Assembly (NCBI RefSeq): GCF_901827175.1
Contig: NZ_LR594662.1
Coordinates: 2,170,001-2,234,000 of the forward strand
Length of the DNA: 64,000 bases
Source of the DNA: Variovorax sp. RA8
GTDB lineage: Bacteria; Pseudomonadota; Gammaproteobacteria; Burkholderiales; Burkholderiaceae_C
Reading direction: 5' to 3'
In this document: positions 27,296-36,029 of the stretch, piece after piece
How positions within the stretch are numbered: position 1 is the stretch's first letter
Layout: each line of letters starts with the position of its first letter
Translations under genes and position numbers: made by a program
The notes under the pieces: generated by a model
What the model was told of the DNA's origin: nothing
The model's database searches: none
The model's input: the letters and a program-made list of their open reading frames with translations, nothing else

Positions 27296-27881
27296 GTGCC
27301 GGTCGGTTCCACGGGGGGCCGTTCGGCAAGGTCAGGCTTCATTCGCAAACAAGGCCCTGCCGAGGATGGCTGCTGTTGCAGGAAGGGGTTTGCGAAGCCA
27401 GATCTCGATGCACCTAGACGCCTTGCGCTCCTTCACCGTCTCGCCGGCGAACCCCTGCCCCTGATCTTCAATGACGACACGGACATCGAAAGCGTCAGCA
27501 CGCTGGTGCGCGCCGGCCAGCTCGAAGCAACGTTGCAGGTCGTGCTGCCCGCATGGCTAGGCAGTCCGCAGCCGGGCTTGGTGGTGCGCGGAATCACACG
27601 TCTGGGTTGGATGACGCTCGGTGCTCATGTGCTGGATTCGCCAGGTGTCATTGACGAACTGTCTATGCCTGACAGGCCCGGTGCCCTCACCCCCACCCTT
27701 CCGGGCTCGACCCGTATCGTCCGAACAACGCCCAGCACGAGACTTTCCTCACGCCGGCACAAAGTTTTCACGACCAGCAATGCTTCTTTACGTGGGCTTC
27801 AGCGACGCTTAAGCATCGACCCAGAGACTGATTCCACAGCAGAGGAAGAAGTCCCGAGCTCCACCGAAAGGATCCCCCGTC
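27296..27881. other. 586-bp stretch with no intact gene
   Basis: Apart from the gene remnant at 27408-27641 I see no intact gene. The open frame across 27296-28237 loses protein-like composition after about 27641 and then runs into the next gene in another frame. A ribosome-site-like GAAAGGA lies just before the ATG at 27882. No convincing promoter, terminator or repeat was found. Confidence 0.5.
27408..27641 (+). pseudogene. Probable frameshifted small gene
   Basis: An ATG at 27408 reads MHLDALR and then hits a stop at 27462-27464 (its last codons are AACCCCTGCCCC). The neighbouring frame from about 27428 reads a protein-like sequence (LLHRLAGEPLPLIFNDDTD, then SVSTLVRAGQLEATLQVVLP and GSPQPGLVVRGITRLG). 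A one-base deletion near 27428 would join the two into a small winged-helix-like protein of about 80 residues. The joined frame has no obvious stop, so a second change is possible. The call rests on composition alone. Confidence 0.35.
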
Positions 27882-28169
27882 ATGAAGCGTTCTGCCGCCC
27901 CCCAGCCCCTGACCCCCTCGCAGATCGAGCTGGTGCTCGAGTTGCTCGAGCTGCGCCAGCTGGCCCCGAAGGAGACCGCCACGAAGTTCAACGAGCTGGT
28001 CCAGGCCGGGACGTTCTCGGAAGCCCAGCAGGATGCCATCGAGATCCTCTTCGGGCTCGAGGAAGACGAGATACCCGACGCGCTGTTCGATTTCGTGGAC
28101 GAGGATGCCCGGCCCATCGTTCGCGATGCGCTGGCGCACGAGGCGCGGCTCAGCTTCGTGGCCGCCTGA
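27882..28169 (+). CDS. Small acidic protein, unknown
   Basis: I do not recognise this 95-residue protein. It is mostly helical by composition, with many Leu, Glu and Asp (TPSQIELVLELLELRQLAPK; ILFGLEEDEIPDALFDFVDE), no signal peptide and no membrane segment. It starts with ATG after GAAAGGA. It is on the opposite strand from the serine hydrolase, whose 3' end is 43 bp away. Confidence 0.65.
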   Translation: MKRSAAPQPLTPSQIELVLELLELRQLAPKETATKFNELVQAGTFSEAQQDAIEILFGLEEDEIPDALFDFVDEDARPIVRDALAHEARLSFVAA

Positions 28170-28186
28170 GAGGCTCAGGCAGACAG

Positions 28187-28203
28187 GCCGGCGCGATGCC
28201 GGC
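28187..28203. terminator. Weak hairpin between convergent genes
   Basis: GCCGGC-GCGAT-GCCGGC forms a 6-bp stem in the 43-bp gap between the convergent 95-residue protein and the serine hydrolase. There is no T-run on either side, so termination is uncertain. Confidence 0.25.
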
Positions 28204-28212
28204 ACCCCCTGG

Positions 28213-29616
28213 TCAAGAGGCCGCCGCCTTGCGATAGCGCTGCCGGGCCTCGGCCAGCATGGCCTCCTTGGGCAGCAGCTGGGTGCCGCCCACCCACAGC
28301 CGGGCCGGATTGCCCTTGCGATCGCGCACCAGACGGATCGATTGGCCGGGGCTGTTGTACCCGGAGGTCCTGGCAATGACCCCGCTGTCCTTGCCCGAGA
28401 TCTCGAACTCCGTCGTCGCGCCGTCGAAGGGCACGCTCATCGCTGGCGCGACGTGGCAGACCACCTCGCCCATCGCGACCAGATCGCTGGCACCCCACAT
28501 GCTCCACCAGCGGCCATTCCAGGCCGCCTGCTTGCGGCCCGGCGCGCCATGGCGCTTGAATGCGGAAAGAATGCTCTGGATGCCGTCCACCCATGCGTAG
28601 GACCACCCGTCCAGCGCGTTGCAGAGCACCGTGATCGTGAAGCCCGACTCCGGGAAGCGCGCCGTGCGCGAAACGAAGCCCTGCAGGCCGCCGGTGTGGC
28701 CATACCACTCCCTTGGCCCGGGTCCGCTCATCATGGTGCCGTAGCCATAGTGCGACTCCTGCATGCTGCAGGGGTCGCGCCAGCGGCGATGGATCATCTC
28801 GCGCCGGCTGGCGGCCGACAGGATGCTCTTCCTGCTCTCGGGCGCGAGCTGCGCGAAGAAGCGGGCCACGTCCGCCGCGGTCGAGACGAAGCCGCCTGCC
28901 GGCGCGATGGCATGGCAGACGTTGTCGCCCGGCACGATCAGCCGCTGCCCGAAGGGAAACTGGGTGCTGTGCCCCTTGGCCAACGGGGCCGACCGAGGCA
29001 GTTGCGGCATGTCGGGCACGGTCTCGCGCAGGCCCGCGGCCTTGACGACGTGGCGGGCGATCCATGCCGTGTACTCGGTGCCGCTGATCTCCTCGATCAT
29101 CAGCCCCAGCAGTCCGTAGCCATGGTTGGAGTACTTGAGCTGAAGGCCGGGCGCGAGCGGCTGCTTCTTCGCCAGTTCCGCCCGCAGCTCGTCGCGCGAC
29201 AGGAAAGGCCGCCGGTCGAGGAACTGCCCGCTGTCCGCACCGTCGCGCACGACGCCTGCGCCGTGGGACAGCAGCTCGCCGACCCGCGCCTTCGCCAGCT
29301 CCTTGTGCAGGCCGCCCACATGGCGGCCGATCGGATCATCGAGGCCAAGCTTGCCCTGCTCCCGCAGCAGCATGACGCCGCTGGCGGTAAAGGTCTTGGA
29401 GTGCGAGGCGATGCGAAAGCGATGCCGCGGCGTGAGCGCCTCGCCGGTGCTCAGGTCGGCCGCGCCGAGCGCGAACTCCGCGACGAGTTCCTGGTCCTGC
29501 GCAATCGCCACGCTGCAGCCGACCTGCTGGTGTCGTTCGAGCTGGAAGGCGAGCCAGGCGGGGATGTAGGCGAGGGCGGGCTGGAGCCAGGCGGACGTGG
29601 CGTTCTTCTTCTTCAT
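28213..29616 (-). CDS. Serine hydrolase, class C beta-lactamase family
   Basis: This is a penicillin-binding-protein/class-C-beta-lactamase fold hydrolase of 467 residues, probably an esterase or D-amino peptidase rather than a true beta-lactamase. Active-site motifs are S71-H-S-K74 (SxxK), Y162-S-N164 (YxN) and H307-T-G-G310 in the position of KTG. There is no clear signal peptide (it starts MKKKNATSAW), so it may be cytoplasmic or exported by another route. A 108-bp gap separates it from the dipZ-like gene upstream on the same strand. Confidence 0.88.
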   Translation of the reverse strand: MKKKNATSAWLQPALAYIPAWLAFQLERHQQVGCSVAIAQDQELVAEFALGAADLSTGEALTPRHRFRIASHSKTFTASGVMLLREQGKLGLDDPIGRHVGGLHKELAKARVGELLSHGAGVVRDGADSGQFLDRRPFLSRDELRAELAKKQPLAPGLQLKYSNHGYGLLGLMIEEISGTEYTAWIARHVVKAAGLRETVPDMPQLPRSAPLAKGHSTQFPFGQRLIVPGDNVCHAIAPAGGFVSTAADVARFFAQLAPESRKSILSAASRREMIHRRWRDPCSMQESHYGYGTMMSGPGPREWYGHTGGLQGFVSRTARFPESGFTITVLCNALDGWSYAWVDGIQSILSAFKRHGAPGRKQAAWNGRWWSMWGASDLVAMGEVVCHVAPAMSVPFDGATTEFEISGKDSGVIARTSGYNSPGQSIRLVRDRKGNPARLWVGGTQLLPKEAMLAEARQRYRKAAAS

Positions 29617-29724
29617 GGTGTGGTCGCTGCGGCAAAAAAAGGGGAGGGGAGTGTAGTGCGGCAGGCGCAGGGCACGCCAATCCGCCGATGCGGCCCTCGC
29701 GGGCGCATCGACCGCAGCAGGCGC

Positions 29725-31530
29725 TCAGCCAAAAGTGAACGCGTAGACCTGCACCCCGGGATCCATGAACTCGATCTCGAACAGGCGGTCCTTCCCGGCC
29801 GTTGTCTGGCGAACCAATTGGTAAAGCCGCTGCCCATCGATGGTGCCGTTGCCCTGGGCGTCGGTGTCGAAGCCGTGGTCCGAGAGCGGGGGCTGGCCAT
29901 CCAGGCGCACCCTGAATCGCACGGGCCTGCCGTCGGCCGAGGGGCCGAGCACCAGGTGCAGGTCGCGTGCATGAAAGCGATAGGCGATGCGTCCATCGAC
30001 GCGGTTCAGCACCGCGCGCTCGCGCTCGACCGTCCAGTCGCCGGCCAGCGCCCAATGGTCGGTTCGCAACGAGGCGGGGACCTGGTAGCCGTTTGCGCGG
30101 TCGCGCGCCAGGCCGCCCGGCGAGGCAAAGTTGTGCGCGCGGTGGTAGCCCAGGTAGGTCTCCTCCGATCCTGCAGCGGTGGGCGCGGCCGCGGCCTGGA
30201 CGCCCTGGCCCTGCGGCGCGACGCGTCCGGATGGCACCTGCGGCCGTCCCGCCTCCTGCAGCAACTGCTGGATGACCTGCTCCGCCTCCTCGTACTGGTT
30301 CTCCCCGAACTGGTGGTGACGTATGCGCCCCTGCGCATCGATGAAGTAGAAGGCTGGCCAGGCCCGGTTGCCGAACCCGCGCCAGATGGCGAAGTCGTTG
30401 TCGACGGCGACGGGGAACCCGATGCCCAGATCCTTCGTGGCCTTGCGCACGTTGGACAAGCGCTTCTCGAAGGCGAACTCGGGCGCATGCACGCCGAGGA
30501 CCACCAGGCCCGCGTCTTTGTACTTGTCGGCCCATGCGCGAAGGTACGGGAGGGTGCGCAGGCAGTTGATGCACGAGTAGGTCCAGAAGTCCACCAGCAC
30601 GACCTTTCCGCGCAGGCCTTCGGGCGTCAGCGGATCGGAGTTGATCCATTCGGTCGCACCTGCCAGCGAAGGGAAGAAGCCTTCCGTTCCAAGTACGCGT
30701 GCTGGTGCCGGTGCCGGTTCGCGGGCGGCGGTCGGCAGCATGACCGGCTCGTCGACGCCGGCGCCGGGGCGCGGCAGGGACGACAGCGGTCCCGGATGCT
30801 CGATCTTCTCCAGCAGCGTCTTCTCCAGTTCCGAGGTGGTCGCGAACGAGAGCCGGCTGAGCAGGCCGGTGTCCAGGCCGAGCGCGATCGCGCCGACACC
30901 GACCAGGACTGCCGCACCGGCGGCACGCCGGATCCATTCGCCGGTCCGCAGCGATCCCTTCAAGGCCGAGAACACGCGTGCGCCGAACAGCAGCGCGGCC
31001 GCCAGGGAGGTGCACGCGCCCGCGGCATATGCGAGCAGCAGCAACGAGGTGCCGGCGCTGGCGCCGTTGAGTGCCGCGCCGGTCAGGATCAGCCCGAGGA
31101 TCGGTCCTGCGCAGGGCGCCCACAGCAGGCCCGTGCCGATGCCCAGCAGGAGCGGCGACAGGACCGACGGGCGCGGCGATGAAGGCGCCGCTCCCGGTTG
31201 GGACGGCTCGGACAGCCGCATGCCCAGCGCGACGAGCGGCCTGCTCATGCGATCTGCCCAGGCCGGCAGCAGCAGCGTGAGGCCGAACAGGGCGAGCAGG
31301 GCCATGGCCGCGTACCGGCCGTACTCGTTGAGCGCGACGACCCAGCCGCCGCCTACGGCAGCCAGTGTGGCGATGCCGGTGAAGGCAAGCGCCATTCCCA
31401 GCAGCATCGGCAGGCCATGCGAACGGAACGGGCGGTCGGCGCGCGCGAACACGAAGGGGAGCACCGGCAGGATGCAGGGGCTCAGGATGGTGAGCACGCC
31501 GCCGAGGTAGGCAATCGCGAGAATGATCAT
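29725..31530 (-). CDS. DipZ-like thiol:disulfide transporter, CcdA-TlpA fusion
   Basis: This protein carries electrons from cytoplasmic thioredoxin across the membrane to periplasmic targets. The 601 residues comprise a CcdA/DsbD-type membrane domain of six segments (about 1-225, catalytic Cys19 in LSPC and Cys140 in WAPC), a TlpA-like thioredoxin domain (about 285-420, redox motif Cys320-I-N-Cys323), and a C-terminal beta-sandwich domain (about 470-600), as in DipZ proteins. The start ATG at 31530 overlaps the sensor kinase stop (ATGA). The neighbouring TlpA-like protein carries the same CINC motif and may be its partner. Confidence 0.9.
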   Translation of the reverse strand: MIILAIAYLGGVLTILSPCILPVLPFVFARADRPFRSHGLPMLLGMALAFTGIATLAAVGGGWVVALNEYGRYAAMALLALFGLTLLLPAWADRMSRPLVALGMRLSEPSQPGAAPSSPRPSVLSPLLLGIGTGLLWAPCAGPILGLILTGAALNGASAGTSLLLLAYAAGACTSLAAALLFGARVFSALKGSLRTGEWIRRAAGAAVLVGVGAIALGLDTGLLSRLSFATTSELEKTLLEKIEHPGPLSSLPRPGAGVDEPVMLPTAAREPAPAPARVLGTEGFFPSLAGATEWINSDPLTPEGLRGKVVLVDFWTYSCINCLRTLPYLRAWADKYKDAGLVVLGVHAPEFAFEKRLSNVRKATKDLGIGFPVAVDNDFAIWRGFGNRAWPAFYFIDAQGRIRHHQFGENQYEEAEQVIQQLLQEAGRPQVPSGRVAPQGQGVQAAAAPTAAGSEETYLGYHRAHNFASPGGLARDRANGYQVPASLRTDHWALAGDWTVERERAVLNRVDGRIAYRFHARDLHLVLGPSADGRPVRFRVRLDGQPPLSDHGFDTDAQGNGTIDGQRLYQLVRQTTAGKDRLFEIEFMDPGVQVYAFTFG

Positions 31531-32825
31531 GATGCGGGGTCCCGTTGGAGGGGCATGACGACCCGGGCCTCCAGGCCGCCTTCGTCGCGGTTGTGCAAGC
31601 TCAGCTGCGCGCCCATCGCGATGCCAAGCTGGTGGGCGATGGCCAGCCCGAGGCCCGTGCCTCCCGTGCTCCGGTTGCGAGAGCCTTCGACCCGGTAGAA
31701 GGGCTTGAGAACGGCTTCGAGCTGATCGGGGGGGATGCCCGGCCCGTTGTCGACGATGGCGATGACGAGCCGGTCCGCGTCGGCGCGCACCTGCATGCGC
31801 ACCTCGCTTCCGAACTTCAGCGCGTTGTCGACCAGGTTGGCGACGATCCGGCGCAGCGCGTTCGGACGCGTCACGATGGGCCCGCCGATCCGCCCCTCCA
31901 GGCGCACTTGCTGGCCCGAGTCCTGGTAGTCGGCGACCATGCTTTCGAGCAGCGCGTCGGCATCGACGCGGCACGGCGGCTCCGTGGCACCGTGCAGCGT
32001 CCTTGCATAGGTGACGCCTTCCCTGACGAGCGCATTCATGGCGTCGAGGTCCTGCCGGAACTTCAACTGGTCCTTCTCGTTGTCCATCATCTCGGTGCGC
32101 AGCCGCATCCGGGTGATGGGCGTCTGCAGATCGTGGGAGATGGCAGCCAGGATCTCCACCCGCTCGGCCATGTAGCCCGCGATCCGTCGCTGCATGGCGT
32201 TGAACGCACGCGCCGCGTGCGCCACTTCGGTAGGGCCTTCCTCCCCGAGCATCCGGCCCTTCAGGTCGGGCCCGAGCTCGTCCGCGGCAGCCGCGAGGCG
32301 GGCCAGGGGCCGCGTGACGAGGCGCACCGCGAACCAGGCGCAGATGCCGAGCACCGCGAGCTGCAGCAGCAGCACCCACATGACCCAGTTCGATACCGGC
32401 ATGCCGACCCGGCGCGCATCGACGACCACCGGGCTGCCGTCGCTGAGCCTGACCTGGATGCGGACGTCGTCGCCGGTGGCCTGTGCCACCTTCACGACTT
32501 CGAAGGGGTGCAGCGCGTTCACGATGGCCGCGGCAAACGCCTGCGACTGCTCCGAAGCGGGCTGCGGGCCCGCGACGCCGTCGCCCAGCATGAAGCGGTA
32601 GTTGCGCCGCTCCAGCCGGCCCAGCCAGCCCTCGCGCTCGGCGGCGGGCAGGTGGTCCAGGATGGCGATCGAGCTCGCGATGTCGCGCTCGATGCCGGTC
32701 ATCATCAGCTCGCGAAGCGCCATGCCGCGCTCGTAGCGGATCGCCGCGAAGGTCAGCAGCTGCGCGATCGCGAGGCCCACCACGATGATGAGCGTGACGC
32801 GGGCGAACAGGGAGCGAGGGGTCAT
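31527..32825 (-). CDS. Sensor histidine kinase, EnvZ-like
   Basis: This membrane sensor kinase of 432 residues has TM1 (about 10-30), a periplasmic loop (about 31-145), TM2 (about 146-168) and a HAMP segment (VTRPLARLAAAADELG). The phospho-acceptor His231 lies in ISHDLQTPITRMR. The ATP-binding domain has the N-box (IVANLVDNALKFG) and G-boxes (VDNGPGIPP; GGTGLGLAI). It overlaps the small ORF upstream and the dipZ-like gene downstream by 4 bases each. No adjacent response regulator; the OmpR-type regulator at 36785-37525 is the nearest candidate partner. Confidence 0.93.
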   Translation of the reverse strand: MTPRSLFARVTLIIVVGLAIAQLLTFAAIRYERGMALRELMMTGIERDIASSIAILDHLPAAEREGWLGRLERRNYRFMLGDGVAGPQPASEQSQAFAAAIVNALHPFEVVKVAQATGDDVRIQVRLSDGSPVVVDARRVGMPVSNWVMWVLLLQLAVLGICAWFAVRLVTRPLARLAAAADELGPDLKGRMLGEEGPTEVAHAARAFNAMQRRIAGYMAERVEILAAISHDLQTPITRMRLRTEMMDNEKDQLKFRQDLDAMNALVREGVTYARTLHGATEPPCRVDADALLESMVADYQDSGQQVRLEGRIGGPIVTRPNALRRIVANLVDNALKFGSEVRMQVRADADRLVIAIVDNGPGIPPDQLEAVLKPFYRVEGSRNRSTGGTGLGLAIAHQLGIAMGAQLSLHNRDEGGLEARVVMPLQRDPAS

Positions 32826-32944
32826 GGCCTGCCTTCCGGTTTGGTGACCCGACGCGACGCGATGAGGTGGCAGTTCACCGGATTGCGGACCTCGTGCGCG
32901 ATGCCCCCCGCGAAGAACAGCAGGGCGAGCCAGAACTTCTTCAT
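32822..32944 (-). CDS. 40-residue small ORF coupled to sensor kinase
   Basis: I do not recognise this. The frame reads MKKFWLALLFFAGGIAHEVR then NPVNCHLIASRRVTKPEGRP and ends in a TGA that overlaps the sensor kinase ATG (ATGA). Its ATG is 7 bases after the TlpA-like gene stop, with GTGAGG upstream. It has a Lys-Lys start and a hydrophobic segment, like a small exported or membrane peptide, with one Cys. Exact overlap with two flanking operon genes and a sensible sequence argue that it is real; its length alone would not. Confidence 0.5.
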   Translation of the reverse strand: MKKFWLALLFFAGGIAHEVRNPVNCHLIASRRVTKPEGRP

Positions 32945-32951
32945 GCCGGCC

Positions 32952-33506
32952 TCACGAACCCGTCGGAGACGGCTCTGCCAGGAGTGCCTGGATCTTCTTC
33001 TCGGTCACCCCGTAGCTGCCCTCGCCGAAGTGCGAGTAGACGATGCGCCCCTGCTTGTCGATCAGGTAGACGGCAGGCCAGTACTGGTTCCTGAAAGCCT
33101 TCCATGTCGCATAGTTGTTGTCCTGGGCGACAGCATGCTTGATCTCCAGGCGCTCGATGGCCTTCTGGACATTCCTGGTGGACTTCTCGTACGCGAACTC
33201 GGGCGTATGCACGCCGACCACGACCAGGCCGCTGTCCTTGTACCTGGCATGCCAGTCCTTGACGTACGGCAGATGGTTCAGGCAATTGATGCAGGTGTAG
33301 GTCCAGAAGTCGACCAGGACCACCTTGCCGCGCAACTCTTCCATCTTCAAGGGCTCGGAGTTGAGCCACTTCTCGAGGTCCTGGAACTCGGGCGCCGGCT
33401 GCTGCGCGGCGACCGGCGTGTTGCCGGCCAGCGGAGCGCCGGCGAAGGTCAGGGCGGCAAACGAGGCCGCGAGCAAGGCGGCAAAGGCGAGATGGTTGAA
33501 CTTCAT
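32952..33506 (-). CDS. TlpA-like periplasmic thioredoxin
   Basis: This is a thiol-disulfide exchange protein of 184 residues. It has a signal peptide (about 1-34, LAFAALLAASFAALTFAGAP) and a thioredoxin fold with redox motif Cys72-I-N-Cys75 in VLVDFWTYTCINCLNHLPYV. The domain closely matches the thioredoxin domain of the dipZ-like gene downstream (same FWTY-CINCL context). The ATG at 33506 gives the signal peptide; the longer frame adds about 37 unlikely residues. It is the first gene of the operon tlpA-like, small ORF, kinase, dipZ-like. Confidence 0.9.
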   Translation of the reverse strand: MKFNHLAFAALLAASFAALTFAGAPLAGNTPVAAQQPAPEFQDLEKWLNSEPLKMEELRGKVVLVDFWTYTCINCLNHLPYVKDWHARYKDSGLVVVGVHTPEFAYEKSTRNVQKAIERLEIKHAVAQDNNYATWKAFRNQYWPAVYLIDKQGRIVYSHFGEGSYGVTEKKIQALLAEPSPTGS

Positions 33507-33684
33507 GGCGATCCTTTGCGGACGGGTTGGTGAAGGAACGCCCGGATCTTCAACCCTATCGCCCTCGAACGGCGCGGAAGCGGTACATCTCTGTATCGAC
33601 GCACGAAGTCGACACACTACGTTTCACAAGGCAGGGTGGTCGCCCTCGGTCTTCGAGGCGGTATCGCCTCCGGTGCAGGTCGCC

Positions 33685-33882
33685 CTACAGGTCCGTCAAC
33701 CTGGTCGTGTGGTCGGTGGTCAGTCGACTGTCAGGAGCGCCGGCCTCCTGCAAACGTCCCACCGACAACAGAAGCGCGGCGGCGGCGAGTGCGCCGGCCG
33801 CGACGAGCATTCCGAAACCGAACGTGTGTACGAGCCATGCTGTGCCAACGGCACAAAGCAGAAGTGCAAATGCTTTGGGCAT
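33685..33882 (-). CDS. Small membrane protein, unknown
   Basis: I do not recognise this 65-residue product. It has one or two hydrophobic segments (FALLLCAVGTAWLVHTFGFG, then MLVAAGALAAAALLLSVG) and a polar tail. I chose the ATG at 33882; the longer frame is not protein-like. Coding status rests only on hydrophobic composition and its placement between two stress-type genes. The stretches 33507-33684 and 33883-34059 around it hold no further gene. Confidence 0.4.
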   Translation of the reverse strand: MPKAFALLLCAVGTAWLVHTFGFGMLVAAGALAAAALLLSVGRLQEAGAPDSRLTTDHTTRLTDL

Positions 33883-34059
33883 GCAAGTAGTTTGACCCGG
33901 GTGATCCGATCCCCGGTGTGACCAAACTGGCGAAATGGGCAGATAGCAACGGCTCAGTCCAAATGGACTGGTCGCAGCGCGAGCGGGGAAGCACACGCAA
34001 AAGAAGGACTTGCGGCGACCTCGTTCGCGCGGCGCCGGCGATCGTCCGCTGTCCCCGCC

Positions 34060-34854
34060 TCAGGGTTTCGCGGCCGCGTCCTGGTTCCGGAACGCCGCCT
34101 CGCCGGCGTCCGACACCTCGACCCACTTCTTGTCCGGCACCGCGTCCGCGGCGTAGTTGTCGTGCCAGTTCCACCACTTGTAGGTCGGCGTCTGGGGATA
34201 GCCTTCGGGCGAGTCTTCCCAGACCTCCTGCCGGCCCAGCGGCGTGATGTCGAGGTAGTTCCAGGTGTTGCCCATCTGCTCGTCGCCGCGGTTGTTGAGG
34301 AAGTAGGTGCGGAACACACGGTCGCCGTCGCGCAAGAACACGTTCGTGCCATGCCACTCGTCCACGCCGAAGTCGGCGTCGAAGCGGTCGGTGAGGGTGA
34401 ACCACGGCAGCTCCCAGCCCATCCGCGCCTTCAGCCGCACGATGTCCGGCTGGGGCGCACGCGAGACGAAGACCAGCGTGGTGTCACGGGCGTTCAGGTG
34501 GGCGACGTGGGCGACCTGGTCGGCCACCATGGAGCAGCCACGGCAGGCATGGTCGGGCCAGCCGAACACGCCCGGCTCGAAGAAGGCACGGTAGACGATC
34601 AACTGGCGCCGGCCGTCGAACAGGTCGAGCAGGCTGGCCTTGCCCGCCGGCCCCTCGAAGGCATAGGCCTTCTCCACGGCCATCCACGGCATTCGCCGGC
34701 GCTCGGCGGCCAGGGCGTCGCGGGCGCGGGTCTGGGCCTTTTCCTTCACGAGCAGCTGCTCGCGGGCCGCCTCCCACGCCTGTGGCGACACGATCGGTGG
34801 TGTGTGCATGGCGGGCTGGCCGCCTTGCCGAGCGTTCTCGGTTGACTGGGTCAT
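34060..34854 (-). CDS. DUF899 family thioredoxin-like protein
   Basis: This is a DUF899 protein (thioredoxin-fold family of unknown function) of 264 residues. Features are the family segment RRQLIVYRAFFEPGVFGWPD and a C-R-G-C pair (HACRGCSMVAD), followed by DTTLVFVSRAPQPDIVRLKA, which fits the thioredoxin-like core. The C-terminal part (YLDITPLGRQEVWEDSPEGY) is also typical of this family. I chose the ATG at 34854, which gives a normal length. The catalytic role of the C-R-G-C pair is inferred. It follows a LysR gene on the same strand but is separated by 135 bp. Confidence 0.85.
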   Translation of the reverse strand: MTQSTENARQGGQPAMHTPPIVSPQAWEAAREQLLVKEKAQTRARDALAAERRRMPWMAVEKAYAFEGPAGKASLLDLFDGRRQLIVYRAFFEPGVFGWPDHACRGCSMVADQVAHVAHLNARDTTLVFVSRAPQPDIVRLKARMGWELPWFTLTDRFDADFGVDEWHGTNVFLRDGDRVFRTYFLNNRGDEQMGNTWNYLDITPLGRQEVWEDSPEGYPQTPTYKWWNWHDNYAADAVPDKKWVEVSDAGEAAFRNQDAAAKP

Positions 34855-34989
34855 GGTCGAATCTCCTGTTGGGCGAATGCCCGTGCCTCGGGCTGAGGCG
34901 CGATGCCATTCGCTGCGGGTCGTGCGGCAGTCTGGCACCGGGAATCGAACGGGGGGAGTAACAAGTTTGGCGGCATTTCCCGCGGGCCG

Positions 34990-35901
34990 TCACCCTGCCT
35001 GGCGGCTCACCAGGAAGTCCACGAAGGTGCGCACGCGCAAGGGCACGAAGCGCAGCTGCGGATAGAGGAGGTTGTAGGGCCGGCTTCGCCCGCCGAAGGG
35101 CTTGAGCACCTCGATCAGCCGCCCCTGGCGCAGGTCTTCCTCGACCACGAATCGATAAGCCTGGAAGATGCCCGCGCCGTGACGGGCCAGCGTGACCCCC
35201 GCGAGAACATCGTCCGAGCAGGCGTAGCCGCCGGAGGTGGACACCTCGATGTCTTGACCATCCCTTCGAAACAGCCAGGGGATGGTGCGGCCGCTGCTGG
35301 GCAGTTCGAACTGGATGCATTCGTGGGCGGGCAGGTCGTCCACGGTTCGTGGTTCTCCGCGCCGGTTCAGGTAGTCGGGGGCAGCGACCAGCACGAGCTC
35401 GGCGTCCTCGAGACGGCGTGCGATCAGCGTCGAATCGCCGGGCGCTCGCACCCGCACCGCCAGGTCGTAGCCATCGGCGGCGAAGTCGATGTTGCGGTTG
35501 CTGACGTGAACCTCGACCCGGATGTCAGGGTAGCGCGCCCTGAATGCCGGCAGCAGTGGCAGCAATCGGTAGTGCCCATAGGTGGTCGGCGCGCTGATGC
35601 GCAGCAGGCCGCTCGGCGTGACCTGCTGGCCGCTGACCTCGCGCTCGGCCTCCACCAGCTGGTGGAGCGCCTGGCGGCACTGCTCGTAATAGGCCTGGCC
35701 CGCATCGCTCAGCCGGATCTGCCGCGTCGTGCGCAGGAAGAGGCGAACGCCGAGGCGTTCCTCGAGCCGGGCCACGGTCCTGCTCACCGCGGCCGGCGTC
35801 AGGCCCGCGATGTTGGCGGCGGCGGTGAACCCGCCATGCTCCGCGGCCAGGCAGAACAGTTCCAGGCTTCCCAGCATCAAGTCATCGAATTGCCGGTTCA
35901 T
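34990..35901 (-). CDS. LysR family regulator, divergent from SDR gene
   Basis: This transcriptional regulator of 303 residues has an N-terminal winged helix (LELFCLAAEHGGFTAAANIA, then LTPAAVSRTVARLEERLGVR) and a two-lobe effector-binding domain. It faces the SDR gene at 36030 across 128 bp that include a TTACA-CGA-TGTAA inverted repeat. LysR proteins usually control the divergent neighbour, so it likely regulates the SDR. Confidence 0.93.
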   Translation of the reverse strand: MNRQFDDLMLGSLELFCLAAEHGGFTAAANIAGLTPAAVSRTVARLEERLGVRLFLRTTRQIRLSDAGQAYYEQCRQALHQLVEAEREVSGQQVTPSGLLRISAPTTYGHYRLLPLLPAFRARYPDIRVEVHVSNRNIDFAADGYDLAVRVRAPGDSTLIARRLEDAELVLVAAPDYLNRRGEPRTVDDLPAHECIQFELPSSGRTIPWLFRRDGQDIEVSTSGGYACSDDVLAGVTLARHGAGIFQAYRFVVEEDLRQGRLIEVLKPFGGRSRPYNLLYPQLRFVPLRVRTFVDFLVSRQAG

Positions 35902-35904
35902 GAT

Positions 35905-35917
35905 TTACACGATGTAA
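35905..35917. promoter_or_regulatory. Candidate LysR-type binding site
   Basis: TTACA-CGA-TGTAA, an inverted repeat of 5-bp arms lying 3 bp upstream of the LysR start and facing the divergent SDR gene. It fits the T-N11-A pattern of LysR sites and would overlap the LysR leader. Confidence 0.4.
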
Positions 35918-36029
35918 GGACTGAAGTGGCATGGTCTGTCTTTATTAACACCATGGGGACAAATAGAGTACGGCCCAGGGGGAAGTGACACAAGCCCCCT
36001 CTCACCTCCACCACCGAAAGGAAGTCACC

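Noticed and set aside
28033..31182. Plus-strand open frame of over 1000 codons
   Set aside because: Antisense to the serine hydrolase and dipZ-like genes, which have clear motifs.
32822..32944. H-box-like AHEVRNP in the small ORF as a kinase fragment
   Set aside because: The rest of a kinase domain is absent and the adjacent gene is a complete kinase; similarity is over seven residues only.
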